From the NCBI RefSeq assembly GCF_023845585.1, contig NZ_JAMQHS010000012.1:1-64000 (forward strand): DNA of 64,000 bases, read 5' to 3'. The DNA comes from Clostridium sp. CMCC3677. Its GTDB lineage: Bacteria; Bacillota; Clostridia; Clostridiales; Clostridiaceae. The notes beneath the pieces are model-generated. The model saw nothing but the letters and a program-made list of their open reading frames with translations. It was not told where the DNA came from and ran no database searches. The position numbers were made by a program, and so were the translations under genes. This document shows, in pieces, positions 20,558 through 31,100 of this stretch. Each line of letters opens with the position of its first letter. The first letter of the stretch is position 1.

Positions 20558-20974
20558 TTATTTGGCTGGGAATTTCTTACCACCCTTACCTTTAAATTCT
20601 TGATGTTTTTTAACATCTTGCATTCTTTCTTCACTATCTTTTAAAAATCTAGACATTATGTCTTCAAAATTTCCTGAACCATTTTTCTTCTTTTCAGTAT
20701 TTGAGTTCCAATCAATTTCAACTGGTTTTACTGATTTTTTTTGAATATTTGCTTGTTTTATTGAAAGACTAATCTTTCCATTGTCATCTATTGAGATAAC
20801 TTTAACTTTAACTTTATCTTGTTCCTTAAGATGTTCTCTAATGTCTTTTACATAAGAATCCGCAACTTCTGAAATATGAACTAATCCAGTTTTGCCTTCA
20901 ACTTCAATAAAAGCACCAAAATTTGTAATGTTTACTACTATACCTTCTAATATGTTTCCTGCCTCTAAGGTCAT
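20558..20974 (-). CDS. yabR: S1 RNA-binding domain protein (YabR-like)
   Basis: A single S1 domain fills residues 1-75 (GNILEGIVVNITNFGAFIEV, then TGLVHISEVADSYVKDI and VKVISIDDNGKISLSIKQ). It is followed by a Lys-rich, probably disordered tail, in 138 residues. It resembles the isolated S1 proteins encoded after divIC in Bacillus and Clostridium, whose exact role is unclear; RNA or ribosome binding is likely. AAGGAGG lies about twelve bases before the ATG. It is the last gene of the yabP-yabQ-divIC-yabR series. Confidence 0.88.
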   Translation of the reverse strand: MTLEAGNILEGIVVNITNFGAFIEVEGKTGLVHISEVADSYVKDIREHLKEQDKVKVKVISIDDNGKISLSIKQANIQKKSVKPVEIDWNSNTEKKKNGSGNFEDIMSRFLKDSEERMQDVKKHQEFKGKGGKKFPAK

Positions 20975-21030
20975 GTTTAAAAGTTTCCTCCTTAAAAATA
21001 TAAAAATATATATTATAATATTATTAAAAA

Positions 21031-21324
21031 CTATTTTTCAGAATTTGATGTTTGTTCAGAGCTGTTAACTACTTTTTCGCCTGGTTTTATCATTCCAAGT
21101 CTTTCTCTAGCTAGTTTTTCAAGATATTCACCTGAACCAGAGTCAATCTTTTCTACTTCATCTGAAAGCCTATTATTTCTTTTAGTTATTTCATCAAGTT
21201 GAAGTTGTTTTTCATTAAGTTGTTTTTCTATTCTATCAATTGCCAATCGTTGTCTAACATAACTAAAAACAAATATACTAAGTAATACCATTATTATTAT
21301 GTTTCTAAATGTTAACTTTTTCAT
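21031..21324 (-). CDS. divIC: Septum formation initiator DivIC/FtsB family
   Basis: This 97-residue bitopic protein has one membrane helix (about 7-22). A coiled coil follows (IDRIEKQLNEKQLQLDEITK onward), then the typical YLEKLARERLGMIKPGE motif. It acts in the divisome with DivIB and FtsL on the outer membrane face. The ATG has GAGGT upstream. Position between yabQ and yabR is the conserved Firmicute arrangement. Confidence 0.92.
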   Translation of the reverse strand: MKKLTFRNIIIMVLLSIFVFSYVRQRLAIDRIEKQLNEKQLQLDEITKRNNRLSDEVEKIDSGSGEYLEKLARERLGMIKPGEKVVNSSEQTSNSEK

Positions 21325-21401
21325 TTGCAGAACCTCTATTTCAAATTCTCTTATTTATATTGTAAACACTCTAAAGGTATTATTCAAGTAATTTTTTTGT
21401 G

Positions 21402-21794
21402 CTATTTACTTTTATCAATTACTTTGTAAAATACTATTTTTATTGGATATATAAGGTTCTTAAAAATTATTCTAAAAAAAGTATTTACTTTTTTTATTAC
21501 TAATTGTTCTAATGAATAAAAATAACTACTTATAGCTTTCAAGTATATTAAAAGTGATATAATGATGAATATATAAACATATGGAGTTAAAAATGCATAA
21601 TTAGTATACAATAAAAAAGTAAATATAATTAGAGCAGTAAGTACCCAAAAAAGAATGTCTTCGACAACTGTAATTATTTTTATTGAGTTTAACCCTCTTA
21701 TGCCTCTATATATATCAAATAAAAAACCTGTTATAAGTCCTGCTATAACACTATACATAAGAAGATTAAACTGCATTGTCAAAGTTAACGGCAT
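21402..21794 (-). CDS. yabQ: Spore cortex biosynthesis protein YabQ
   Basis: A 130-residue membrane protein with three or four hydrophobic helices. The N-terminus MQFNLLMYSVIAGLITGFLF is followed by DIYRG, as is typical of YabQ. In Bacillus it is needed for cortex formation during sporulation. GGAGAG precedes the ATG. It follows yabP by 17 bases, so the two are cotranscribed. Confidence 0.9.
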   Translation of the reverse strand: MPLTLTMQFNLLMYSVIAGLITGFLFDIYRGIRGLNSIKIITVVEDILFWVLTALIIFTFLLYTNYAFLTPYVYIFIIISLLIYLKAISSYFYSLEQLVIKKVNTFFRIIFKNLIYPIKIVFYKVIDKSK

Positions 21795-21811
21795 TTAGTA
21801 TAACTCTCCAA

Positions 21812-22105
21812 TTATTTAAACAACCTAGAAATTATACTTTCCTTGCTCTTCTTTACTTCTTTTCCATTGTAAACCATAGAATCAATGCTACCATTTATTA
21901 TCACATCACCATTTTTAACATCTAGCTTATTCATCTTTAAATCTGAACCTTTAATACTTAGATTTCCCAAAACAGTTGTTAAATCTATTTTTTGACTATC
22001 AAAGCTTATAACCTCTATAACACCACTTAATATTAACTTCTGTCTATTTTCTAAAGATAAATTAGAATTTCTATCATTGAGCTTATTTTCATCTTTATTC
22101 TCCAT
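21812..22105 (-). CDS. yabP: Sporulation protein YabP
   Basis: A 97-residue YabP/YqfC-type protein. The family signature ENRQKLILSGVIEVISFDSQ is followed by LTTVLGNLSIKGSDL and DVKNGDVIINGSIDSMVY. It is thought to function in the mother cell in spore coat or cortex assembly. The frame opens at 22138, but ATG 22105 lies eight bases after a GGGGGA ribosome binding site, so the first eleven codons are excluded. It begins the yabP-yabQ pair. Confidence 0.9.
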   Translation of the reverse strand: MENKDENKLNDRNSNLSLENRQKLILSGVIEVISFDSQKIDLTTVLGNLSIKGSDLKMNKLDVKNGDVIINGSIDSMVYNGKEVKKSKESIISRLFK

Positions 22106-22205
22106 AATAAATTCCCCCATATACTTTGTCTTATACAATATATGAAGATATATTTTAATTTATTCATTAGTAACCTTTTTATTTACCTTATAAGATTATA
22201 GATTT

Positions 22206-22246
22206 AAAGAGTAGCCTTTGATAAACACTTATCTAAGCTACTCTTT
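22206..22246 (-). terminator. Hairpin overlapping the yabO stop, weak terminator
   Basis: AAAGAGTAGC (22206-22215) and GCTACTCTTT (22237-22246) can pair across the yabO stop codon. The U-tract is short, so it may only attenuate transcription into yabP. Confidence 0.5.
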
Positions 22247-22498
22247 ATCTTCTTGTCCTTCAATAATAACATACATTTCTTTTGCATCTTCTTTTCTTAC
22301 ATGTTCTTTAATATTAACTATTTTAGCTTTTAATATTCTATTTGCAAAAGTTATTTCTATTATGTCATCTTCTTTTATATCTGTAGATGGCTTTGCAACT
22401 TTTCCATTTATTGATACTCTTCCACTTTCACAAGCTTCTTTAGCTACAGTTCTTCTTTTTATTATTCTTGAAACCTTTAGATATTTATCTAATCTCAT
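22238..22498 (-). CDS. rqcP: S4-domain ribosome quality-control protein RqcP (YabO)
   Basis: This 86-residue protein is a single S4 RNA-binding domain (MRLDKYLKVSRIIKRRTVAK, then GRVSINGKVAKPS and DIIEI). In Bacillus the homologue RqcP works with RqcH to add alanine tails on stalled 50S subunits. GGGAG precedes the ATG. It lies between hup and yabP, as in other Firmicutes, and is separated from hup by a terminator. Confidence 0.92.
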   Translation of the reverse strand: MRLDKYLKVSRIIKRRTVAKEACESGRVSINGKVAKPSTDIKEDDIIEITFANRILKAKIVNIKEHVRKEDAKEMYVIIEGQEDKE

Positions 22499-22517
22499 AA
22501 TTGCTCCCTTGTTAAAA

Positions 22518-22539
22518 GAACCCGAGAAAACTCGGGTTC
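22518..22539 (-). terminator. Terminator of hup
   Basis: GAACCCGAG and CTCGGGTTC form a 9-bp GC-rich stem with a 4-base loop and a TTTT tail on the minus strand. Confidence 0.88.
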
Positions 22540-22548
22540 ATATTTTTT

Positions 22549-22827
22549 CTATTTATTATTAACCTTATCTTTGAATTCTTTTCCTGGCTTAAATACTGGT
22601 ACTGTTGTTGCTGGTATATTGATCACTTCTTTAGTTCTAGGATTTCTTCCTTCTCTAGCTGCTCTTTCTCTTGTTTCAAAAGTACCGAAGCCAACTAGTT
22701 GCACTTTTTCACCAGATTCTAATGCTTCTTCTACACTTTCAATAAAAGATTTTAAAGCTAATTCCGCATCTTTTTTAGTTAATTTACTTTTTTCAGCCAT
22801 ACTAGTTATTAATTCTGCTTTATTCAC
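22549..22827 (-). CDS. hup: DNA-binding protein HU
   Basis: This small nucleoid protein has 92 residues and the full HU fold. It has an N-terminal helical dimerisation part (KAELITSMAEKSKLTKKDAE), VQLVGFGTFETRERAAREGR and the arm with GRNPRTKEVINIPA. The start codon is GTG at 22827, with GAGGAGG upstream. It is monocistronic, with a terminator behind it. Confidence 0.96.
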   Translation of the reverse strand: MNKAELITSMAEKSKLTKKDAELALKSFIESVEEALESGEKVQLVGFGTFETRERAAREGRNPRTKEVINIPATTVPVFKPGKEFKDKVNNK

Positions 22828-23029
22828 AATTACATCCTCCTCAAAATAAAGTTATAACATTTAATTGTCTAACTATTTCATATATGTACTAAATTACACC
22901 TCTTTATTATATAGCCAATGTGCCTAAACGTCTATATAAAAATAACTTATTAACACAGATACTGTTACTATAATAAATATTGTAATATAGTTCTTTTAAT
23001 AATTATTCTTCAAAAACTAAATAAATCCT

Positions 23030-24496
23030 TTATTTTATTATACTTTTATTTAGTTTTTTTGCTTCTTCCCATAATATATCCATATCTTCTAAAGACATTT
23101 CATTTAGATTTAAATTTTTTTCCAATGCCTTGTTTTCAATATATGAGAATCTTGAAATGAATTTATTAATTGTTGAGTTTAATGCTTCTTCTCCATCTAC
23201 CCCTAAAAATCTAGCTACATTTACACACGAAAATAATAAATCACCAATTTCATTTTCTATATTTTCCTCATTCTCACTAATATATGCATCTTTTACTTCT
23301 TTTAATTCTTCTTTTACTTTTTCAAACGCAAAACTAACATCATCCCAATCAAATCCCACTCTTTTAGCCTTTTTTTGAACCTTATAAGCCCTCAAAAGAG
23401 ATGGAAGTGATTTTGCTATTCCATTCATTTCTTCTGTTAATGTTTCGTATCCTTTTTCTGATTTCTTAAGTTCATCCCATTTTTCAAGTACATCTTTAGA
23501 TGAATTAACATTCTTTAAGTTCTTAAATACATGAGGATGTCTATAAATCATTTTATCACAAATAGCCTTAACGACATCATTTATATTAAAATAACCATCT
23601 TCTTGGCCTATTGATGAATGAAACACTACTTGAAATAAAACATCACCTAATTCTTCAATTAAAGAATCATCATCTTCATTATTTATTGCATCTACTACTT
23701 CATAGCTCTCTTCTATCAATGAATTTTTTATTGATTCATGAGTTTGTTCTTTATCCCAAGGACAACCATTTTCGCCTCTAAGAACTTCTACAGTCTCTAA
23801 TAAATCATAAAAATCTTTTTTGTTATTTAAATCTTTTGGTATATATACTGAAGTTAAGTAATCTATATCTTCTTGCATATCTAATTCATACAGTGGAATT
23901 TTTCTAATACTTTCTTCTCCAATTATCCCTGCTGCTCTTACATATACTATTTCAGTTTCATCATCATATTGTTGCAATAATCTTAGCTTTACTTCAGAAG
24001 CTATAAGTGGATTATATACTTGAGTAATTATAGTTCCAATTCTTTTATCTAATATTTGATTGTTTATATCAAAGGCATCTATTACTTTTAAACCTTCTAT
24101 TGGATCTATTGCTAAACTTTCCATCATAGCATCAATAAAACTAACAGCTGGAATGACTTTATAATCTATATTTTCTTTTTTACATAGCTCCATTAAATTA
24201 AACACTGACTTTTCAGCTACTAGTGGATGTCCTGGTACAGCATATACTAATTCACCAGATTGCTTATATTTATTTATAATATCATTTGCTATATTGAAAT
24301 AAACTTCATCAAAACTTTCTTCAGTATCATAGATATAGTCATAAGTTTTAAATTCAATATTATTTTCTGTTAAATAATCTACTGTTGGATGTTTTTCTGT
24401 TCTTAAGAAAATATTTTTACAATTTTTTAATTCTTCTATACATCCTATTGTTAGAGCTTCTTTAGCTCCTGGTCCTAATCCTACTATCTTAATCAT
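23030..24496 (-). CDS. mazG: MazG family protein with N-terminal tetrapyrrole methylase-like domain (YabN)
   Basis: This 488-residue fusion has an N-terminal SAM-dependent methylase-like fold (MIKIVGLGPGAKEALTIG, then VYAVPGHPLVAEKSVF). It is followed by two MazG nucleotide pyrophosphohydrolase repeats, the first starting LRGENGCPWDKEQTHESIK with the metal-binding EESYEV and EELGDVLFQVVFH. The MazG part probably removes abnormal NTPs. The methylase domain's substrate is unknown. GGAGA precedes the ATG, and spoVB ends 14 bases upstream, so the pair is cotranscribed as in Bacillus. Confidence 0.93.
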   Translation of the reverse strand: MIKIVGLGPGAKEALTIGCIEELKNCKNIFLRTEKHPTVDYLTENNIEFKTYDYIYDTEESFDEVYFNIANDIINKYKQSGELVYAVPGHPLVAEKSVFNLMELCKKENIDYKVIPAVSFIDAMMESLAIDPIEGLKVIDAFDINNQILDKRIGTIITQVYNPLIASEVKLRLLQQYDDETEIVYVRAAGIIGEESIRKIPLYELDMQEDIDYLTSVYIPKDLNNKKDFYDLLETVEVLRGENGCPWDKEQTHESIKNSLIEESYEVVDAINNEDDDSLIEELGDVLFQVVFHSSIGQEDGYFNINDVVKAICDKMIYRHPHVFKNLKNVNSSKDVLEKWDELKKSEKGYETLTEEMNGIAKSLPSLLRAYKVQKKAKRVGFDWDDVSFAFEKVKEELKEVKDAYISENEENIENEIGDLLFSCVNVARFLGVDGEEALNSTINKFISRFSYIENKALEKNLNLNEMSLEDMDILWEEAKKLNKSIIK

Positions 24497-24510
24497 TGGG
24501 AATCTCCTTT

Positions 24511-26046
24511 TTAGTTTCTTCTAAATCTACTTTTTATTTCTTCTATTTTAAATACTTTAAGTAACATTATTAATATTATATACACTATAATACCTAAAAA
24601 TATAGATATTAAGCAAGATATACCATTACTTGTTGTACTTTTATAAATAAAATTATAGCTTATTAATACTAATATCATCATTAAAGTTGATGCATATGCT
24701 GGCTTTATTAATATTTCATATACATTAAGTTTAATTTTTAACTTCCACCTCATTGCTATTAAATTTAATATAGAAGATACTAAGTAAGCAGTTACACTAG
24801 CAATAACTGCACCATAAATATTAAATGCTTTTATAGGCACTAAAATCCATGTTAAAATTCCCTTTATAAAGCAACCTATAAATAAATTAATTACTGGTAA
24901 TACATAATTGTCTGTTCCTTGTAAAATAGATGTTGTAGTTTGAGTTAAAATTATAAAAGGAATTGATAAAGATAGATATTTTAATATTTCTGCTCCTGCA
25001 AATCTTCCTGGGAATATAAATCTCATAATAGGTTCAGCTAAAAAAAATATTCCAAACATACAGGGTATAGCTATTACAGCAGACATTTTTATAGACATAT
25101 TTATTTTTCTTTTTACTTCAACATGATTCTTAAGAATAAAATTTTCTGCAATAATAGGTATTAAAGATGTGCATAATGCCATTGATAAAGTTAATGGCAC
25201 ATTAACTATTACAGATGCTTTTCCTGTCAATTGAGCATATAAAACAGTGCTTTGCATATTAGTTAATCCTGCCTCTAATAACTTTTGTGGCACTACAATT
25301 GAATCTATAAGTCCCATTATACTTCCAACGGTTGCACCTAATGATATTGGAATTGCTATTCTTAATATATCGCTTAAAACATCTGGATTGGTTTTTATTT
25401 TTTTTATTCCATATTCTTTTTTAACTTTTTTGTATTTACTAAATAGATATATTCCAGCCATTATAGCACCTGCTGTTGCTCCAAAAGCAGCTCCACCAGC
25501 TGAATACTCTATTCCTCTAGGCAATAATATTACTGCCAAGCCTACGCCAAATATAATTCTCCCAATTTGCTCTATAAGTTGTGATGTAGCTGATGGTGAC
25601 ATATTCTGAAACCCCTGAAAGAAACCCCTAAAAACAGTTATAAATGAAATTATAACAGGTGCAAAAGAGATTCCAATAAGAGAGTAATATGCCTTAGGAT
25701 CCCATTTTAAAAAACTAATAATAGGTTTTGCAAAGAAAAATAGTGCAAAAGTTGTGCCTGTCCCTAAAATAGCCATTAATATTGCTGATTCTTTCATAAC
25801 CTCAAAAATTCCATTTATATCATCTATTGCATTATTTTCAGAAATCATTTTTGATATTGCTATAGGAACTCCTGATGCCATTGCTACAAAAAACATATAT
25901 AAAGGATATGACATTTGATAATAGCCTATTCCTTCATCTCCAATTAACATTATTAAAGGCCATCTAAAGAATAATCCTAAGAATCTTGTTAGGATTCCTG
26001 CCATTCCAAGAATTAAACTTCCTTTTATTAAGGATTGTTTTTTCAT
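24511..26046 (-). CDS. spoVB: Stage V sporulation protein B / MOP-superfamily flippase
   Basis: A 511-residue integral membrane protein with about 14 helices. It begins KGSLILGMAGILTRFLGLFF, the typical start of polysaccharide or lipid flippases in the MviN/Wzx group. The B. subtilis homologue at this locus (YabM) and SpoVB share the family. A role in moving a lipid-linked precursor during spore cortex synthesis is likely by family, not proven here. GGAGG precedes the ATG. Confidence 0.85.
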   Translation of the reverse strand: MKKQSLIKGSLILGMAGILTRFLGLFFRWPLIMLIGDEGIGYYQMSYPLYMFFVAMASGVPIAISKMISENNAIDDINGIFEVMKESAILMAILGTGTTFALFFFAKPIISFLKWDPKAYYSLIGISFAPVIISFITVFRGFFQGFQNMSPSATSQLIEQIGRIIFGVGLAVILLPRGIEYSAGGAAFGATAGAIMAGIYLFSKYKKVKKEYGIKKIKTNPDVLSDILRIAIPISLGATVGSIMGLIDSIVVPQKLLEAGLTNMQSTVLYAQLTGKASVIVNVPLTLSMALCTSLIPIIAENFILKNHVEVKRKINMSIKMSAVIAIPCMFGIFFLAEPIMRFIFPGRFAGAEILKYLSLSIPFIILTQTTTSILQGTDNYVLPVINLFIGCFIKGILTWILVPIKAFNIYGAVIASVTAYLVSSILNLIAMRWKLKIKLNVYEILIKPAYASTLMMILVLISYNFIYKSTTSNGISCLISIFLGIIVYIILIMLLKVFKIEEIKSRFRRN

Positions 26047-26147
26047 AAAATACCTCCAAACTTCAAGTTATACTAATAATTTTTATTGTAAATTTGAAGG
26101 TATTATGACTTTTATTTTTATCAAATAGAAAATTATTTATGTAATCT

Positions 26148-26699
26148 CTATTGTTCCATTTGTTTTCCTAAAAATGTTGCAGCTGTTTCTGCCAATTTTA
26201 ATTCTACTTCTCCTAATGTTTCTCCATCTTCCTTAGATGAAATAATTACTGTACCTATTGCATCTCCTTCTGCTAATATTGGAGAAATAACTTGATTTAC
26301 ATATTTGCTTTCATCATCGTCATTATGTAATGGAATAACAACATTTTGACTTTTATCTAACAATACTGTTTTTCTTCCATCCATAATGTCTTCTAATTCT
26401 GAGCTTATTTTTCTTTCTATGTAATCTTTCTTAGGTGCTCCACTAGCTGAAATAAATGCATCTTTATCTGCTATTAACACTATATGACCTATAGCTTGTT
26501 GTAAGCTTTCAGCATATTCTCTTGAGAAGTCAGTTAATTCTCCTATTGGAGAATATTTCTTTAATATTACTCCGCCTTCTCTATCTGTGAATATTTCAAG
26601 TGGATCCCCTTCTCTTATTCTTAAAGTTCTTCTTATTTCCTTTGGAATTACTACTCTTCCTAAATCATCAATTCTTCTAACAATGCCTGTTGCCTTCAT
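26148..26699 (-). CDS. spoVT: Stage V sporulation protein T, AbrB-type regulator
   Basis: SpoVT modulates sigma-G-dependent genes in the forespore. The 183 residues open with the swapped-hairpin AbrB DNA-binding domain (MKATGIVRRIDDLGRVVIPK, then EIRRTLRIREGDPLEIF) and continue with a GAF-like domain. GGAGG lies upstream. On the minus strand GTATA followed 17 bases later by AATAATA is a poor to fair match to a sigma-G promoter about 70 bases before the gene. As in Bacillus, it sits between mfd and the spoVB-mazG pair. Confidence 0.96.
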   Translation of the reverse strand: MKATGIVRRIDDLGRVVIPKEIRRTLRIREGDPLEIFTDREGGVILKKYSPIGELTDFSREYAESLQQAIGHIVLIADKDAFISASGAPKKDYIERKISSELEDIMDGRKTVLLDKSQNVVIPLHNDDDESKYVNQVISPILAEGDAIGTVIISSKEDGETLGEVELKLAETAATFLGKQMEQ

Positions 26700-26930
26700 T
26701 GGTTATTTAACCTCCTTTAAAACTTCAATAATTCTAATTGCAATATTATTATTTGACTTCTTAGAAATTTTATACACTTATAGTCAATTTTTATATAAGA
26801 TATTATTTTTAGTATTAATAAGGAACAATGTGGTTATAAAGTACTTTATTGATTGGTTCAATTACTCCGCTTACTTTGCTTATGCATATATCACCATTCT
26901 GCTAAAACAAAGTCTTTCTTAAAAATAAAA

Positions 26931-26971
26931 AAATGCTTTTACAAGCAATTTTATTACTTGTAAAAGCATTT
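26931..26971 (-). terminator. Terminator of prsA
   Basis: AAATGCTTTTACAAG (26931-26945) and CTTGTAAAAGCATTT (26957-26971) form a 15-bp hairpin with a long T-run on the minus strand. Confidence 0.9.
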
Positions 26972-26989
26972 ATAACTTAAAGTTTAAGT

Positions 26990-28021
26990 TTATAATTTTT
27001 TATCATTTATCTTTACACCAACATCTTTTTTCCACTCTTCTATCTTTTCATTAAATACATTACTTTGTTTAGTTTGTAATAATTGACCTCTGATATCTTC
27101 TTTAACATCTTCTAACGGTGTTGCTGTACCTTCTCCCTTATTAGCTACTAATATGTGAGATACTTCTGCACCAGTATCAGTTACTCCTGTTACCTTAATT
27201 ATATGGTAACCAAATTGACTCTTTATAGGTTCTGAAATTTCTCCATCTTTTAAGTCTTTAAATCCATCCATAAATTCTTTAACATATTTAGTTGATGAAT
27301 ATTCTATAAATCCTAAAGAACCACCATTGTCCTTAGTGCCAGGGTCTTGTGATTTTTCCTTAGCCACTTCTGCAAAATCCGCTCCACCATTTAATTGACT
27401 TTTTATTTCATTAGCTTCTTGTAAAGATTTATCAAAATCAATTTCTCCTGGAGTTGAGAATTGAGTATCTTTGTTCTCATCATAATATTTTTGTATATCA
27501 TCATCATTAACTTCTACATCCTTAACCATGTCTTGATATACATATCTTACTATTGCTTGATTCTTTTGATATTCTTTAAATTCGTCTTCAGTAAATCCAT
27601 TTTGTTCTAAGAAAGTATTGTATTGTTCTTCTGTTTGATAAGCAGTTTTATAATAGTTTACTGCCTCATCTACTTGCTTATTTAATTCTTCATCGCTAGG
27701 TTTTAAATTTAATTCTGCTGATTTAGTTAATATCAATTTTTCATTAACTATAGCATTTAGATATTGTTTTTTTAATTCTTTTAATTGATCTTTTATGTCA
27801 GCATTACTTTCATAGTTTTCTCCATATTTTTGTTTTAGAGATTCCGTAATTGATTTTAAGTCTCTATCTAAATCGCCTTGGGTTATTTTTTCTTTTCCTA
27901 CTGTTGCAAGAACTGTATTTTTTATAGCTTCTGGTGTCTTTTCAATCATTTTACAACCAACAATTGAAAATGCAAGTGTAGCTACTACTACAGACGCAAC
28001 AATTTTCTTTATTTTATTCAA
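26990..28021 (-). CDS. prsA: PrsA-type foldase lipoprotein (parvulin peptidylprolyl isomerase)
   Basis: This extracytoplasmic folding factor is a 343-residue lipoprotein with lipobox SIVGC (Cys 23). A SurA-like N-terminal helical domain contains GKEKITQGDLDRDLKSI. A parvulin domain (about 190-285) has KEKSQDPGTKDNGGSLGF and SEPIKSQFGYHIIKV. It begins at TTG 28021, seven bases after GAGGG. It lies between mfd and spoVT, which is common in clostridia but not seen in B. subtilis at this locus. Confidence 0.92.
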   Translation of the reverse strand: MNKIKKIVASVVVATLAFSIVGCKMIEKTPEAIKNTVLATVGKEKITQGDLDRDLKSITESLKQKYGENYESNADIKDQLKELKKQYLNAIVNEKLILTKSAELNLKPSDEELNKQVDEAVNYYKTAYQTEEQYNTFLEQNGFTEDEFKEYQKNQAIVRYVYQDMVKDVEVNDDDIQKYYDENKDTQFSTPGEIDFDKSLQEANEIKSQLNGGADFAEVAKEKSQDPGTKDNGGSLGFIEYSSTKYVKEFMDGFKDLKDGEISEPIKSQFGYHIIKVTGVTDTGAEVSHILVANKGEGTATPLEDVKEDIRGQLLQTKQSNVFNEKIEEWKKDVGVKINDKKL

Positions 28022-28156
28022 AATTTTTCCCTCACTTTTTTGTAAATTTTAGCCTAAAAAAATTCTAATATTAGTATAACAATATTATTTTCACAATTCA
28101 AACCGTTTATATTACTTTTTTATTAAAATGTTAATTGATTGTATAAGTCTTTAAAT

Positions 28157-31100
28157 TTAAGATTCTAATTTTTCTAAAATTTCCTTTAAAACTTCTAATT
28201 TATCCTCTTTTTTTATATTTTGTGTTTTAAATGAAAAATATGGTTCAGTTCCAAATTTAAGAATTATATTTTCTTTATAATTCTCCATAAGTATTTTAAA
28301 TAACTTCTTATATTCATCTTCACCACTTGCAAATCTAAATCTTATTTCTTTTGGCATTTCTTTTATCTCTTCAATAAATAACTTTTTAGCTATACTTTTT
28401 ATATAAGCTATATCCATTAAATTATGCACTGGCTCAGGTATTTTAGAATATCTATCCTCTAACTCTTCTTTTATATCATTATAGTCTTCTATATCTTCTA
28501 TAGCAGCTATTTTCTTATATATTTCTATTTTTTGAATTTCATCTTCAATATAATTTTCAGATATAAATGCATCAATTTTTATTTCTACAGTAGTTTCAAT
28601 AGGTTCTTTAGATATATCACCTTTAATTAGCTTAATAGTATCTTCAAGCATTCTACAATATAAATCGTAACCTACAGATGCCATATGACCATGTTGAGAT
28701 GATCCCATAATATTTCCAGCGCCTCTTATTTCTAAGTCTCTCATGGCTATTTTAAATCCTGAACCTAATTCAGTAAAATCTTTTAATGCTTTAAGTCTTT
28801 TTTCTGCAACTTCAGTTAATACTTTATCCTTAGTATATAATAAATATGCATATGCAATTCTATTTGATCTACCGACTCTTCCTCTTAATTGGTACAGTTG
28901 CGATAACCCCATCTTATCAGAGTTATAAACTATTATTGTATTTACATTAGGGATATCTATTCCAGTTTCTATTATTGTAGTACAAACTAAAACATTAGAT
29001 TCTTGATCCATAAATGAAATCATTTCTTTTTCTAATTGTCTTTCTGTCATTTGTCCATGTGTAACTGAAACCTTGCTCTCTGGAACTAATTCTTGGACAT
29101 ATCTAGCCATTTCATTTATATCTTCTACTCTATTATAAACAAAATAGACTTGACCACTCCTACCAATTTCTCTTAATATTGCATCTCTTATAAGTTGGTC
29201 ATTTTGCTCCACAACATATGTTTGAACAGGATATCTTTCTTCTGGCGGAGTTTCTATTACAGATATATCTCTGGCACCAGTTAACGACATATGAAGTGTT
29301 CTAGGAATAGGTGTTGCACTTAATGTTAAAACATCTACATTTTTCTTTATATTTTTAATTTTTTCCTTTTGAGATACTCCAAATCGTTGTTCTTCATCTA
29401 CTATGAGCAATCCTAAATCCTTAAATTGTATATCCTTTGATACTAATTTATGAGTACCAACTAAAATATCTACATTTCCCTCTTTTAATCTTTGTATTGT
29501 AACTTTTTGTTCTTTAGCTGTCCTAAATCTACTTACCATATCTATTTTAATTGGGAAATCAGAAAATCTCTTTTTCATATTTTTATAATGTTGTTCAGCC
29601 AAGATAGTTGTTGGTACTAATAAAGCAACCTGTTTTCCATCCATAACTGCTTTAAAAGCAGCTCTTAATGCTACTTCCGTCTTTCCATATCCAACATCAC
29701 CACAAAGCAATCTATCCATAACTTTATCAGATTCCATATCTTTCTTTATTTCTTCTAATGAAGTTAATTGATCTGGTGTTTCTTCAAATGGAAATTCATC
29801 TTCAAATTGTCTTTGCCATTGAGTATCTTTACTAAATTTATGACCTTTTATTGTAGATCTAGTGGCATATAACTTCACTAAATCTTCTGCAATATCATTG
29901 ATTGATTTTCTAACTTTTGCCTTAGCCTTTTGCCATTCAGCTCCACCAAGTTTTGTAATTTTAGGTGATTTACCCTCACTACCAATGTATTTTTGAATTA
30001 AATCAAGTTGTTCTACTGGAACATATAGTTTATCACCTTTGTCATATACAATATCTAGATAGTCTCTCTTATGACCAGATACATCTATCTGTTTTATTCC
30101 TTTATAGACTCCTATTCCATGATTTACATGGACTACATAATCCCCTGGCTTCAATTCATTAAAGCTTTTTATTTTAGATATACCCTTTTTCTTTTTATTC
30201 TTTGGTTTTAATTTTCTCTTTGCTTCACCAAATACTTCTTTATCTGATATAATGCATAATTTATATTCTGGATATTCAAATCCCTTTAATTGATTACCAC
30301 ACGTTATTACAACTTCTCCAAATTGTATTTCCTTTATCTTATCTTTATAAGAACTTTCAACACCTCTATCTCTTAAGGTATCTACAAGTCTTTCTCCTCT
30401 GACTTTAGTACCAGATAATATTACTGTTTTATATCCCTTTAATTTTTTGTCTAAGATGTCTTCTATTAGTATATCTAATTGACCTTGATAATTGCTTAAC
30501 GTTGTTTGCTTTAACTCTATACTCGTGAAAGGTCTTAAAAATTTTTCTGTATTATTTAAAGTTTCAAAGAAAAGTATATTTGATTTCTCAAATTTATCTA
30601 ATGTATCATGTTCATTAATTAATAACTTTTCTTGACCTGGAAGTATATCTCCTCTTTCAAGAAATGAAGTGAAATTTTCAGCAAACTCTAAATAAGATGA
30701 TTCTAATTTACCTTTACATCGTTTAACATCATTCATTATAAATAAATAATTTTTAAAATAATCAAAAAAGCTTTCTACTTCTTCATAAAAATAAGGTAAA
30801 TAACTATCTATAGTTTCAAATGTTAAATTTTCTTCAAGTGATTCTATATTAGATTTAACTACCTTTTCTAATTTTTCTATTCTTTCTTTTTCTTTATTAT
30901 GTGAAGAAATTTTCTTAAATTCATTTAAAATTGATTCTTTTGCTTTATTCATTGACTCTTGAGATACTAATATTTCTTTTGCCGGAAACACTTTAAAAGA
31001 TTTAACTTTATCTATGCTTCTTTGAGATTCTGAATTAAAAGTTCTAATAGATTCTATTTCATCTCCAAAAAGTTCAACTCTATAAGGATAAGTTGAACAT